Origin: Hyperoplus lanceolatus
Lineage: Eukaryota; Chordata; Actinopteri; Uranoscopiformes; Ammodytidae
Reading direction: 5' to 3'
DNA length: 64,000 nt
Assembly (NCBI GenBank): GCA_026929865.2
Contig: CM049408.1
Location: 19,666,501 to 19,730,500 of the forward strand
Part shown: one piece after another, positions 43,144 through 63,649 of the stretch
How the letters are laid out: the number at the start of each line of letters is the position of its first letter
Numbering within the stretch: the stretch's first letter is position 1
Notes under the pieces: generated by a model
What the model saw: the letters and a program-made list of their open reading frames with translations, nothing else
Told to the model about the DNA's origin: nothing
The model's database searches: none
Translations under genes and position numbers: made by a program

Positions 43144-43519
43144 TTAAACCTGCAGTGTGTAGAATTTTTGGATTTTTTTCATATCAGACATATAATAATA
43201 ATAATAATTATAATATCCATTAGTACGTTTAATTTAGTGCATACTAGCTGAAAAAAAATGTTTCAATTATTTTTTTCCCCCTTAGAAAGGGTCTCTTTTT
43301 ATCTCCGTATTTCTCCATATCATGGACCAAGACATGGGTGCCGCCATTTTGGAAGCGTCATGGTTGGAATGTCATCAGGTGCATTGTTTAAAATTTAAAA
43401 TTGTTCTTGTCCTTGAAGGCCACTGTAGCTTGTTATTATTCAAAAGGGGTGGTGTTACCCATGGAGCGTTGCATTCTAGAACTTTCTTGATGATGTCCTA
43501 TTACACACTGCACCTTTAA
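43144..43519. repeat. MITE, about 376 bp, copy 2 of the 32253 family
   Basis: The ends TTAAACCTGCAGTGTGTA and TACACACTGCACCTTTAA are diverged inverted repeats. The interior shares TGTCATCAGGTGCATTGTTT and CCTTGAAGGCCACTGTAGCT with 32253-32612. It lies between wdr20 and mok, tail side of both. The flank 43520-44155 shows nothing recognised. Confidence 0.75.
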
Positions 43520-44155
43520 GTCAAAAAGTGCAGAAGTTTCAAGGAAGGTGCTGTCAAGTATCGAAGTCTAAGGAAATCTCAGTGACACCGATGGAAACTC
43601 CAAAGATTTCTCAACCTGATACCACCTCACAACAAAGTTTTCTAAAGAACAATAGAACTTCAGATACTTTAAAAAAAAGCCTCATGAAATATTTCACATA
43701 TGAAACGAATGAGTTTTTCCCACATCAATGTACTTTATTTTTGTGTAAATCGTTGATGCTATGTAGAGTCCAATAACCCCTACACTTCACATATAGTTGG
43801 CGAAACAAATATATTTTAAAGTGGATATCATTTTACATTTCTCACTATATTATTCATAAAAAGTTATACAGAAATGTATGATTTTATGATATGTGTATGG
43901 CATCATTACTTATGCGTCACACAATAACCAAGCAATTAAACTCAGCATAAACAGTCACAGTAAGTTGAATGAGCTTGTAGTGTTGAATTAAATGGTACTT
44001 ATTTTTTTAGGCCACAGTGCTTAAAGTGAGGGGACTGGCCAAGCTACATTCTCAAAAAAGCATAACAAAAAATCAGGACTCTTAAGGGCTCAATCTGCAT
44101 TTTTGACAATTAAAATGAAAAAAGTATTAAATAACTAATCTTAAGGGGAAGCCTT

Positions 44156-44161
44156 TTTATT
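44156..44161 (-). terminator. Candidate poly(A) signal of mok
   Basis: AATAAA on the minus strand lies 534 nt after the mok stop. The region is AT-rich and other hexamers could serve. Confidence 0.35.
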
Positions 44162-44694
44162 AAATGTTCCTATTCTGTTTTGTGTTGGGTATTGATTAAC
44201 ATTACATTTGGATCATAAAATGTGCCTTTAAAATACTTTTCCAAATACAACATTTTGGCTTAGATGAATGTTTTTGCTGCTTGCTTTTGCACAGGAAGAC
44301 TATTGTCCAAGGGAGTCCATTCATAGCTTTCAAGATACGCTATCATCAAGAAGTTAAATGACTGTTCACTAGTCCAATCTTATTGCTTGGATTGTGTAAT
44401 AGGCTCAGATTGAAAAATATTAACAGTTGTAAACACGTAACACCTTGACTAGGTCTAGTAAAACAGAAGTGTTCACTCAAGTAAACAGTAATGTTTGTGT
44501 AGAGATCACATTACATTAGCATCATTACAGTGAGGGTTAAAGTATTTGATGTAGCAGTCATAACAGATGACAGTCTTTGCAGGCTCCGATTTCATCATCA
44601 GGCCTGGTCCAAATGTTGGCCTCTCAACAATCTGTTCATCTGGTCTATCTTGTTTTAGGAGGCAACATATCAAACGCTGAAGTGTGTTTGGCTC

Positions 44695-47600
44695 TCAGTA
44701 GCCTCCATGTTTCCTGTCCAAAGGTGGCATGTGGTAGGTCTTGAAAGCTGCACGGCGTGACTCATCCCGTGGCTGTAAAGAGAGGAAATGCAGCCTCAAT
44801 GGAAAATCTAAGACCCTTAATGAAAACACTACCAAAGCATTTGTTTGGTGATAATAATTTGACTTTCCTCTTTTTTCCCCTCGATACAACCTATTCAAAA
44901 CTGATGCCTAAAACAAACCTGTCATCTAGGTCTTACATCATTTAAAAGGAGATGCAACTCCTGAGCCGGCCTCAAATACTGAAAAATTAAAAAAATATCT
45001 GACGGTTACCTTTGCAAACCGCGACTGGCACTTTTTTGACGTGATGGCTGGCAGTGTGCCTCGGTGGGTGACAGTGAATGCCGGCATTGAGGAGGCTGGG
45101 AAGGAGATCTGCGGTCCGGGCAAGACCATGTTGAGCTTGGGCAGCTGTGCAGGATAATGGGGGATGTTCCGTCGGATGAGGGGCTCTGCTACATGCTTCA
45201 TGTTGTGCTGAAGACGGAGAAAGTGTCGGATGGTACCTGTTCGTATTCATATGGCTTGGGACATTTTGCTTTGAATAACTAACATTGACCATTAAAATTA
45301 GACTCACGCTCATTAAAGGTGTTTGCCTTGTGTGTCTTCCCCTCAGCTGTTTGCCAAGTCTTGTCGGGCGCCAGATGTGGTCTAAAGAGTTTTGCATCCC
45401 ACTGCTTTCTACTTCCTCTATAGTCGCTGAGAGTCTGTGAAGAGTCTCTGATTTCTTCTCTGACAGCCTGGTTGTAAAAACAATAAATAAAAAAAAGGGT
45501 GACTTCTATAAACAATGATTTATTGAAATTAAATTGCTTCCACAGTTTGTCTTAACAACAAACCAGGCAATTATTGGCTCACCTGCTTTCCCTAAAGAGT
45601 GTGTGGCGCAGGGCTGTATCTGCGGTGATGCGTTCATCAGGGTCATACGCGAGCATCTGATAGAGTAGCGACAGAGCTGGAGCTGGGCAGTTAGGGATTA
45701 GCCGTGAGATACCGGTGCCTTTTTTAGGGGGGAAGTTGAAATGTATTGCACGAGACCTGCCAGAAATGAATAAGTCTTATTTTCTTGCCACAAATTTAAA
45801 AATAATTGTTCACAATAAAACCTATGTACAGCTTCTCTTAAAAGAGACTCTTCAAAACAACATATTCTAAGGAGGAACACCTACTGCTTGAACTTTTGGA
45901 GGATACATTGATCTGGTGTCCCCAACACATCATGGATCTTGGCCACCTGGTCCAACTCATTGGTTCCAGGGAAGAGAGGATTCAAACTGAAACACACAGG
46001 TATACCTCAATCTTAATGCCACAACAAAGATATTTGCATAGTATTTGTGTGACCTTTCTTTATGCCTGTGGCAGTCATTACAATCAAGTAACGATGACAG
46101 AAAACTGATTTAATCATGTATATAACCAGTCGTGTCTCATGTCCTGGGTAAGTACTGCAGATGAAATGTGATGCCCTTCTCCTGCAGAGGTAGTACCTCA
46201 TGATCTCAAAGAAGACACAGCCAGCACTCCACATGTCCATTTTCAAGGTGTAGTACCCATCGGTGAGGAGGCACTCTGGGGCTCTGTACCAGCGCGTGGA
46301 GATGTACTCAGTGTGGGGGGGCTTGGAGTGCACGCTCCGACATGAGCCGAAGTCGCCCAGTTTCAGACCGTTGTGCTGCAGGTTGAACAAAAATAATTAT
46401 TTTCACCAGACTTCCACTGGTACACTTCTGTAAATCAAAAGATGACCATGATGCATCTCACTTTGATGAGGATGTTTTCTGGCTTCACGTCTCTGTGAAA
46501 GATCCCACAGCTGTATGAAAATAAGAAAAAAGGGTAATATTAGGGAAATAATCTCAATGTACTGAATGTTGTGTTTTCTTTATCATAATCATCTGAACTG
46601 AAGCAATTTTAATAAGCACCTGTGCATATGATCAAGTGACTTGCAAAGTTGGTATATGTAGTTCTTTACTGTGTGGTCAGGCAGTGGTGTTTCTCTTCCT
46701 GCAACAAATGAAGAACCAATATCAGAAAATACTTAATCTATCGTCTATCTATGTTCAAGTTTCCAGTTTATCTTTATCATGATTGATGAAATGCCTTTAC
46801 TCTGTTATGTGTGTGGTCTTACCTTGTATGAACTCATAGATGTTCATTTCCATCAGCTCACAGATCAGAGACACTGTTCCTGTTTCTTTGTCACTGAAAC
46901 ACAGCATTTGAGCAATTCAACGTCATGCCATGTGAGACTAGCTTTAGGCAATGCATTAACTTAATGTCAGAAGACAACAATCCAGTACTCACAAAACCAA
47001 TTCATGTAGCTGGATGATGTTTGCGTGTGGACTCAGTCTCTTCATTGCCTGGACTTCCCGCAGGTTGTTGGCCTGCTCCAGACTTCATGACAGGAAAAAG
47101 ATGACTTTTTCACAGATCTGACCGGTCATTAAGCAGCAATCTACTGTATATGTATATTAACAATTCAAAAAGATAAATGGTTGCACAGATTTAAATGGCA
47201 CAGTCAATTTACACTGACAACTCAGATTTCAAGCAGTGACATCTATTGTTACCTCACCACTACAAGGTCCAAGGCAGAGGAAGCTGACGGCGAATAGGGT
47301 ACTTAAGACGGGAGGTGTCCAACTACTGACTCAAGTTTCAAGGGTCCACACAACAGAGTATGGCAAAACTTGCACTGGTTGCTGATGCACAAGACAACAT
47401 TTTGCTGCAAAATACACACCTGTTAATTGACTGCTTCATGGTTTTACACGCGTAGAACTTCCCATCTTTCAGGCTCTGGGTTTTCACCACCTCTGAAAAT
47501 GTGCCCTCCCCGATTTTCTTGATTATTTTGTAGCCTGCAAGAGAGGCAACATTTGCATGAACATTTTCTATAATATGATTATTGAAGTATGTCAATTGTA

Positions 47601-48753
47601 ATTTGTGACTTGCTGGACAGCAGAAAATGTAAGTGTTCCACAAACTGGAACATCACAACTGGAAACTAAAGCAATAATTCTTATAATTTTTTTTTTTTTT
47701 TTTTACGTTTTTACATGTCTTGTTGTGTCCAACCAGCTATAGGACTAGATTAAAAATGTTTAGGTCAGTGCAAGAGCTGCAAGGTCATGACAGGTGAAGT
47801 GTCAAAACCATGTATCAGACACATTTTTATTAACAATGGTCAATAATCGGTAGCATCTACAAAATAACTGGTTGAAACTATGACAAATTATAATTAGACC
47901 TATACATGTTTTGATATTTAATTTATGCGACCAATCATTTTATTTTTTAAATAAATAATATGTTAAGGTGAAGTGGGAACCCTGCTGGAAGAATACGGTC
48001 AAAACCACGTGTGAGAGACACAGTGAATCTACGGTTAACTGGTCTTAAAGGGTTCACAAAGTCCAACAAGCACACAAAGGAACTCTTGGGAAAGAAAATC
48101 CCTCGACTACGTGTACCCACAGACCTGTCAGACATACACTGCCATCATTATTTCTCCGCTCAGTTGTTATCTCTCAACTTACAATGCATTCCTCGCAGTC
48201 TTCTTAACCACCTGTGAGTTGGTTCTCCATAATACACGTATCTTGACGGTACATTTCAACGTGAGGTTTAAAAAATATATTTTTCCGTCTTTTTTAAAGG
48301 AAGACGAAACTCGTCGTACTGTTGCTAGTTTGCTAGCAAAGCTCTTGTTAGCTGACCGTCGCCTTGGTAACGGAGCACGCCTTCGCCCTCCACTCTGACC
48401 CGGGGAGAAAACTGGGAACTCAGTTTGTGACAACAAAATATATATTTTCGCAATTAAAGATCGAGCAGCAGAATTTACCCTGGCATGTATGAACAAAAGC
48501 CAGTCTCGCAGAATTATTCGCTGCAGGCCCCAGAAGATATTTGAACGTAGGACAATTCTCCTTCCTTACCTTTTCTCCAGAGGTGGTGGCTGGCATTCTG
48601 CTGGGAACTCTTTTCATTAGGCACCGGGTTGTTGTTCTGCGCGTCCAAGACGTTCCCCCTGTTGCTCCACTCATTGTTAGGTGGTGGTTTGCATGCAATG
48701 CGAAGGCTTGCCCTGTTTTTCACGCCGATGAGCCAGTTCGAGTAGTGCATCAT
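44695..48753 (-). CDS. mok: MAPK/MAK/MRK overlapping kinase (MOK)
   Basis: MOK is a Ser/Thr kinase of the RCK/MAK group, related to MAP kinases. Exons are 48753-48570, 47534-47420, 47082-46993, 46893-46823, 46698-46620, 46510-46462, 46375-46197, 45986-45885, 45756-45583, 45459-45308, 45236-45010 and 44772-44695 (1,500 nt, 499 residues, all phases consistent). The kinase core is complete: glycine loop GEGTFSEV, lysine in ACKTMKQ, catalytic loop HRDVKPEN, KLGDFGS, and the TEY activation motif in HTEYISTRWYRAPE. The C-terminal tail is poorly conserved but keeps the PAQLPKLNMVLPGPQ type of segment. The first exon adds about 61 residues before the kinase (MMHYSNWLIGVKNRASLRIA), absent from mammalian MOK, which starts a few residues before the glycine loop. 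That start is the least certain part. It is divergent from nemf. Confidence 0.94.
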
Positions 48754-49123
48754 TAATGCACAGTTAACGGAAAGGAGCCTACCATGAGATCGGTATTAAT
48801 ACCTGGGGACAGAGAGCACAGCGGGCTGCCACTGTATTCATGTCATAGCACAGGCAGGTTACCAGGCACCAGGGCATCCCTTCTCAATCAATGCGTTCTA
48901 TTCTCTGACGCCCAGTCCGCTGCTTGAAAAGGCGTGGACCTGCTATTTTTTTTTTCTGTTTTGATCCACGTCGGCTTCCGTAACAAAATTGTCACTGCGC
49001 ATGTTCAATGATTTCCTGCATGTTTTCCTTGCTGATGTTGCACTAGAAAATGTGATTATTTTCCCATAGCGTTTACATTTCTTTTCTTTTTTTAGTCTAA
49101 TCGAGGCCAGCTGCTCGGTCAAC
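48754..49123. promoter_or_regulatory. Bidirectional promoter region of mok and nemf
   Basis: Only 370 bp separate the two start codons. The nemf-proximal half has GGCTTCCGT (ETS-like, about 48973-48981) and CTGCGCATG (half of an NRF1-type site, 48995-49003), both usual in divergent housekeeping promoters. No TATA box is seen. Motif calls are by eye. Confidence 0.5.
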
Positions 49124-57342
<8,219 letters not shown>

Positions 57343-57498
57343 GACGGGGATAAACATATGACCTAAAGAGAAATGTGCATTACAGTATAAAACACTCGTA
57401 TGCTAAAATGTCTATATTTTGAACAGTTACAGGTTTTGATCTGATCATCACAGCAGTTTCCCTGTATGGATATGTATTAATTTTATTCTAAAAGGTTG

Positions 57499-57504
57499 AA
57501 TAAA
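57499..57504 (+). terminator. Poly(A) signal of nemf
   Basis: AATAAA lies 156 nt after the stop and is the only perfect plus-strand hexamer near. Confidence 0.75.
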
Positions 57505-57573
57505 CTTGTTGACCAACAATTTGTTTGAAATGACAAAGAAATGAACCAAGCTGCAGAGAACTTACAGTACGTG

Positions 57574-57579
57574 TTTATT
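57574..57579 (-). terminator. Poly(A) signal of klhdc2
   Basis: AATAAA on the minus strand lies about 1.37 kb after the klhdc2 stop and 69 nt from the nemf signal, so the two 3' ends nearly meet. Shorter klhdc2 3' UTRs are possible. The UTR contains a small MITE (58067-58173). Confidence 0.55.
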
Positions 57580-58066
57580 CATTGAGTACAAAGTAACAGG
57601 ATGCATTGTATTCTACAATAAAAAACACCAAGGGAACATTGTGCAAACCAGGCAAATTACATACAAGCCCTACTGACATTAGGCATCTCAGTGCAACATG
57701 GCTCAACATCTAATACATGTTAAGTATTAAGCATTTTCAGTTAAATAAAAAGGTAAATACTACAGGAGCAACCCATATCAGTTTAAAGGCTTTAAAAGCC
57801 TATTTTGAAAAAGAACCCACATATTTCCTCACAAATATATAAATAACTATGTATAAATAAAAAGTAGAATTTCTGTGGCTTCAGAGTAGATAGTCTTGCG
57901 AAACAACGCACTAGTTTTAGGGCTGAGATATTTGATTAAGATCATGCCAAATCAATGTAAAAACAAATCTGCACTGTTAAAGCCTTGCGCCACTTCACAC
58001 AGTGTTAACACATTATTAGACACACATTTTAAATTTGTACAATTTTTGAGAAATACCAGTGAGACC

Positions 58067-58173
58067 CTAGCCTGGTCCAACCAGACCATCGTACTTCATT
58101 TAATTTGTACAGATGACTACTAAAGTGAAATGAAAATTGAGCGGAAGTATGTAGGCAGGCGGAGCCAGGCTAG
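58067..58173. repeat. Short MITE, about 107 bp
   Basis: CTAGCCTGG and CCAGGCTAG are perfect inverted tips. The right side reads GGCAGGCGGAGCCAGGCTAG, a motif I recognise from abundant fish MITEs. It lies in the likely klhdc2 3' UTR. Confidence 0.6.
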
Positions 58174-58945
58174 TGAGAACCACAAGTCCTGTCTTTCCAA
58201 ACTACAGTTTCGCCACTAGCTTTGAAAACAACACATCTTCGCAGAAGGTTTCTTTTTTGCCGTCTTCCTGAAAAACTTTCTTATTCTAATATGAGCAGGT
58301 AATCTGTTGCTGCACTGGCTCGTTCAATCTCAACACTTTCATTTAAACTAAAGATAAAATGATTTTCTTGTGAGCATTAAATCGACAAGGCCACCTAAAC
58401 ACAGCACTGTCAACACCTCACTGTACTGGCAAATTACTAAAAAACATTGACAAAAATAATTGTCTTTGTCAAGTTCTCTTATCCAGCACATAAGTCACAA
58501 CCAAATTATTTTAGAGTATGGGAGGAAAAAATCCATGCTTTTATAGCTGAGTTCTTTCAGAAAGAGAAATGAAACATTAACAAACCCTTTTGAGAAATAA
58601 TGTTGATAAAAGAAAGCTGAGCAAAAAACTAAACTGAACGTAGTGTCGGACTTCTGCTCTCATCTGCTATGGGTTCACCTGCACTACTGGCTTTGTGAGA
58701 GTTCAACCTAAGGTTTGCGTGTTAACCTTAGGGCGCCAGTCGGGACCCCATTTCCAGCTCTTCCACAGCTGTTCAGTATTGCTTTTTTTTTTTTTTACAT
58801 GTAGGCAAGTGTCCACCACATACATTAAACAAATGCTCTAATAGGACTACCTGCTTTGAGATTGACTCATCTCATCCATACACATACAATACATACATGT
58901 TCTCCCCTGTAATCCTCTGGCCCAGATTGATGGCTTCCTCTCAAC

Positions 58946-61900
58946 CTAGGAGCCCAGTGTGTTGACAAGAGACATCCTCTGTTTGAGACTGTGCAGGAGG
59001 TGTTTAGGCAAGCAGTCCCAGTAACTAGACAAACGCTCCCTGTGTTGCAGAACTGACTCCATACAGAACCTGGAGAACAGGGACGGGCAAAATGTAAGTA
59101 CAAATTTAAAAAAAGGAGAACATTTCAGATTCAGGTGTAAAATAGGTCTACATCGCAGAGCATTGTTTTTGCTCTTTAAACACTCACCGAACTAGTGATT
59201 TAGGCTGAACGTTGAAAACCAGTAACTCGTTGCTGTGAGCCTGTCGAGTAGGAACAAACGTCATTCAGTAAGAAAGGTTTTAATGTTTGTAAAACAAAGT
59301 ATTTTATATGAAGATATGACTTACAGCTCTGTGATGTGACAGCAAGTTGTTGGCACAGCCTCCAAACACAAACACCTCCCCATCAGGACCGGAGCATGCT
59401 GTGTGCCACAGCCTGAAATACACAGCACTAAGTCAAGAACTTTCTACATTTCATGCAGTGCTTTTCACTTAACAGCTTAACAAACACATGTCCAAAATGA
59501 CCATAGACAATGAGCGCATTACCTTGGTCTCTCTGTGTGACTGTGTTTAAAAGGTTTCCATTCATTTTGGCTCACGTAGTATAACCAAGAGTCACCTGGA
59601 GAAAAAAAAACCACATAAAATGTCTTTCTTTAAACCAGTGATAATTTTTGGGGTTGGCTAGGATCAGTTGCTAGTGTTACTCACTCAGCGTATCTCTGAG
59701 TGTGGTGAAACCTCCGAATAAGAAGATGTGGTCTGGTGACACTGGAGTGAAGGAGTGCCAAGACCTGCCCACAGGACCCTGCTGGGGAACGCTCCTACAA
59801 GGGCAGGGAGGGTCAGAGGGGGAACATAAGAGCAAGAAAAACACAACGAGAGAATGCTCAAAAGTGAGCATGGTACCAATGGAAAAAGTCGTTGAAAATT
59901 AAATAACTTTTTGAGACATGACTGTTTCAGGCATCATTCGCAAAAGACACACTTGTGTGTAAAGAGGGTTTTTTCTCTAGTCTTCCCAGTTTGTTCTGCT
60001 GTATAAATGGTTAAACAAACAACACTTACATTTCATGCCACTCCCATGTGTCCAGGTCAAGGTAGTAGAGGTCATTTAGTCTGAAATTCTGTGGACAACA
60101 AGAGTTGCACAAATGATTCGTTTTAATAGTATTGCATTATTTGCTAACCTGTGACTAATCTTTTGAACAATACATACAATATCAAAGAGGCTAAACACAT
60201 CCACATTGGTATTTGTTTTATTTTACTAACCTTGTATCGTCCCCCAAACACATAGCCTCTGTTACCAACTGTGGCGCAGGCATGAGCTGCTCTGGGTGAT
60301 GGAGTGTTCCCCTACATAAAGCCATAGCAACAGACAGAAAAGGCATTAGGGTCAATTCAAACATTTCAGTGTTTATTTTAAGAGTCGAAACATTTTTGAT
60401 TTAAAAAACAAAAACATGCATTAGCATACATGTAAACCTGTGTAATTATAGTTGCATGAGGTGAAGTTGGTAGCATCTGTGTACTTGTTTACCGTGGTGA
60501 TGGGCTGGCTCCATGTAGATGTCTCCAGGTCCAGCATGTGGATGTGGTTGTTCCAGCCTCGCCCAGGGCTGTCCCACTAAAGCAGCAAAACAAGCACAGC
60601 ATTTCTTCATTGAATGATATACAATTTGTCTGTATAGGAAATAGAAATGCTGGCTTTTTTTCTTTTTACTTGCTATGAAGTAAACTAATTAAAATGAATC
60701 GAATGTAAAAACAAACACAGATTAAAAGATGAATAACTTGAATTTGATTTTTAACATGTAATGAGGATTTCTATTAACTGACCATGAGTGAGGATGATTC
60801 ATCATAATCAAAAGTCCCTCTATGTCCTTGTCCTTGTGCAGCGTAGCCGTAGCCTCCAAAGAATATAAGTCTGTGGAATCAACATCAGACAAGATTCACT
60901 TAAAATATTCATTCCATGATGGCAATCTGTGATTACACTTATGTATCTAATATTTTACAATAACTACCCAAACTATGGTGACATGTGAGCTGTGCCAGAT
61001 ATTTGAATTGATATGAATGTGTTAAGATCCTACCTGGGCCTCTAACTCAATCTATATTTTTTTTTAAGTCATTTTTTTTTCCTTTCAGTGAGGTTCTTGA
61101 AGCTTATTCTTCAATGAAATTAGCATGCTATCCTTTCACTTGGAAAAACTACAATTTGGAATTTTTGTTTAGCACAATATGCAGGGAGAAAAAAACAAAT
61201 GTATCCGACTCTTACCTGTTCTTTTGAACCCAGCACCCTAGCTTGTCCTTGCAGGAAGGTGGGAGTCCTTTCAGATCCCTCATTTCCTCCCACACGAGGC
61301 TGGGAGCTCTCAGGGGCAGGCGGTAGACCTGCGAAGCACAACATAACATAGAATACAGTAGCTGTGTAAGATGATCGCAAACACAGGGCTGACCAACCTG
61401 TTTCATTCTTTGTTTAAACACAATGCATAAAACCAGAGGATGTTGACAAATTGTCTTGATGTAACACTCAAATTGTACCCTGTTTGTGTTTCCCCTGGCA
61501 TGGTGACCTCCAAATAGGTAGAGGACTCCATCGACACACACCCCGCAGCTGCCTGACATGGATGTGTGCAGGTTACCTCCGGCTACATGCTTTGTCCTGT
61601 CAACATTCAGGGTTGTTTTTTTATTATGTATTCTTTGTTTGCAAAATGACATAAATGAAGAATTCATGCCAATGGTATCAAGATGCAACTTAATTACAAC
61701 AGCTGTTACCATACTCCCGACTCCATGCTGTATGTCCAGATCTCGTTTCTAGGCAGGTACAAGTCAAAGAATCCAAGGGTTTGAGCATTCTTGTGGGGGG
61801 GGGGGGGGGAATAAAATGCAGTTAAATAAATGTGCCTTATGAAATGAACTAACAAACTCATAAATATAAAGAAAATTTAGTTTTCAGTACTAAAACAGTA

Positions 61901-62186
61901 TACTTCTTACCTTGTATCCACCCCACACATACATGATGTTTCTGTCAACCACTGCTATATGACCACTGCGCTCAGCTGGTGTATCTAACTCAAAGGACTC
62001 AGATGCCTCAGTTTCCAAGGGCTGTTCATCCTCCACCTCCTCTTCTTCTTCATCCTCCTCCTCCTCGGCCTCTTCCATATCGTCATTTGCCATCCATTCA
62101 AACAGTCTGTCATCTTCATCTCTGTCTGAGTCATTATCGTCCTCTCCGGCTGGCACATCTCCAATGTCTTCCTCCATTTCTGCCAT
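58946..62186 (-). CDS. klhdc2: Kelch domain-containing protein 2
   Basis: KLHDC2 is the substrate receptor of a CUL2 ubiquitin ligase that recognises C-terminal Gly-Gly degrons. Exons are 62186-61911, 61789-61710, 61596-61479, 61328-61216, 60870-60783, 60576-60493, 60311-60231, 60088-60030, 59794-59685, 59595-59523, 59412-59325, 59240-59188 and 59069-58946 (1,347 nt, 448 residues). Six kelch blades are seen: MYVWGGYK, VLYLFGGHHARGNTN, IFFGGYGY, GYVFGGRY, HIFLFGGFTT and VFVFGGCANN. The tail HLLHSLKQRMSLVNTLGS matches KLHDC2, not KLHDC1, and keeps a Gly-Ser C-terminus. The N-terminus before PAERSGH is about 71 residues and highly acidic, roughly twice the mammalian length. The second-exon acceptor follows a run of 15 C. 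Confidence 0.97.
61795..61809 (-). repeat. C15 homopolymer at the klhdc2 intron 1 acceptor
   Basis: Fifteen consecutive C on the minus strand stand four bases before the acceptor CACAAG, so this run is the core of the polypyrimidine tract. Homopolymers of this length slip readily, and the true length may vary between individuals or by sequencing error. Confidence 0.85.
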
Positions 62187-62439
62187 TGTCCCCGCTATGC
62201 CAGTAGTCTCCTCCTAGTGTGTAGTGTCCTATCTGGGGCATTCATTAGTAAAAGGACAAATCATATAGAAAATGTTAGTACTGAGAGGATTATTCCATGA
62301 ACTTATCTTGGAAAATAGGCAAAAAGGAAAACGAACCACATTCAAGCACTTGATGGAAGGAAAATATATTATTCAGCTAGTGATAAAAGAATGACACACA
62401 TATTTCATGTTATCTCTGTTTAAAGTTCAAAGTTTATTA

Positions 62440-62530
62440 GTCACGTGCTTACCCATCACAAAATATTCTTTGTTCTCAGACTCCTTAACAGTGCAACAAA
62501 CATAACAAGTGCAAGTATAATATATGTTAG
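62440..62530. repeat. Possible retroelement tail fragment upstream of klhdc2
   Basis: The motif AAGTTCAAAGTTTATTAGTC followed by ACGTGC is familiar from fish interspersed repeats. Class uncertain. The rest of 62187-63480 holds the klhdc2 promoter side (an ACCGGAAGT ETS-like word near 63105) and AT-rich sequence with no gene seen. Confidence 0.35.
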
Positions 62531-63498
62531 GTAAAGAGTTTTTACTCGTATGAACTCTTAAGTAGACGATGCATACCTTATTTTTTTAAGTCCACGTCTC
62601 TTTGTTACAAAGAAAAAGCTATAATTCGGAGCAATGGGCCAGAAAGCGTTAGCTGCTGATGACCTACTTTTCTAGCTTCACTGTTTTGGGTTACTGAAAT
62701 CAACGTTAGCCGTTAGCTTAGCCTTTGTCTAAGAGAAGACTGACTGTGATATAAATTGAATTATAATGTTTAGTTGAAAATGCACCAACCTGCTTGGCTG
62801 GTAACCAAGCTAGCGAGTACTTAACAGCTGCCCCTCATTTCATCTTTGACCAAAGACCGCTTGGCAACTTCAAATTTGTTTTTTTCAAAACGCTCGGAGA
62901 ATTCAGAAAAACAAGAAACGTCGCAAGAATCATTTTGACAACGTTCTTGTCGTAGATTACCTTTACTTCTTTGTAGGTCTTGGGGGGTAAAATTGTATTA
63001 GCACCCGTAGTAGACTTGCCTTGTTAAACGTTTATAATTTTTTCTGCAAATTTCAAAAGCTGAACGACATTAGTGTGAGGTCATCACAAGCGTTCTGGGG
63101 GCACGACCGGAAGTTGATGACTCGTCAAAGCTGCCATCTCGATAAGGTCGAATTTAAATATAATAGCAGATCATCAGCTTGCTCATTTACATTTTTTGTT
63201 CTTCCTGATGATTTGGAAAGACCTAAAAGATTGTTAGCTCTTGTATAAAACAAGAATAAACAGTAAAGTCAAAATTTTCTACTTCACTTCTGACAAGTGA
63301 TTTCAAAGTAAAATTATTTTACCTTAAATATAGCAACAGTTAAGTGTTTGAAAATATGAAGAATAAAAATCCTAATTTGCACTATATGATGAGTAAAATT
63401 TTATTTTAAAACTCTATAGTATATATAATATACATCTTAATTACTTTGAGGCAGACGGCTCTAAAAATGTCTGGACGTTCAGTACAAACAATAAAACC

Positions 63499-63504
63499 TT
63501 TATT
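63499..63504 (-). terminator. Poly(A) signal of pole2
   Basis: AATAAA on the minus strand lies about 146 nt after the pole2 stop. Position and spacing are typical. Confidence 0.65.
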
Positions 63505-63649
63505 ATTCATCACGGGACAAACATACAGATATATAGAAAATAAATCACTGCAATGGCTTGATCACTAATCCATCCTAATTTTACAGTATAAAACAAAGGC
63601 AATGTACAAAACAATTAAAAAGCATCCATTTGTAAATCCATGATTTTCT

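Noticed and set aside
45478..45484. Acceptor CAACCAG upstream of mok exon 10
   Set aside because: Joining there shifts the frame of the tail. The next acceptor, CTGTCAG, gives exon start 45459 and keeps all later phases.
63021..63248. Plus-strand open frame upstream of klhdc2
   Set aside because: No similarity or splice context is seen, and it lies in the promoter side between klhdc2 and pole2.
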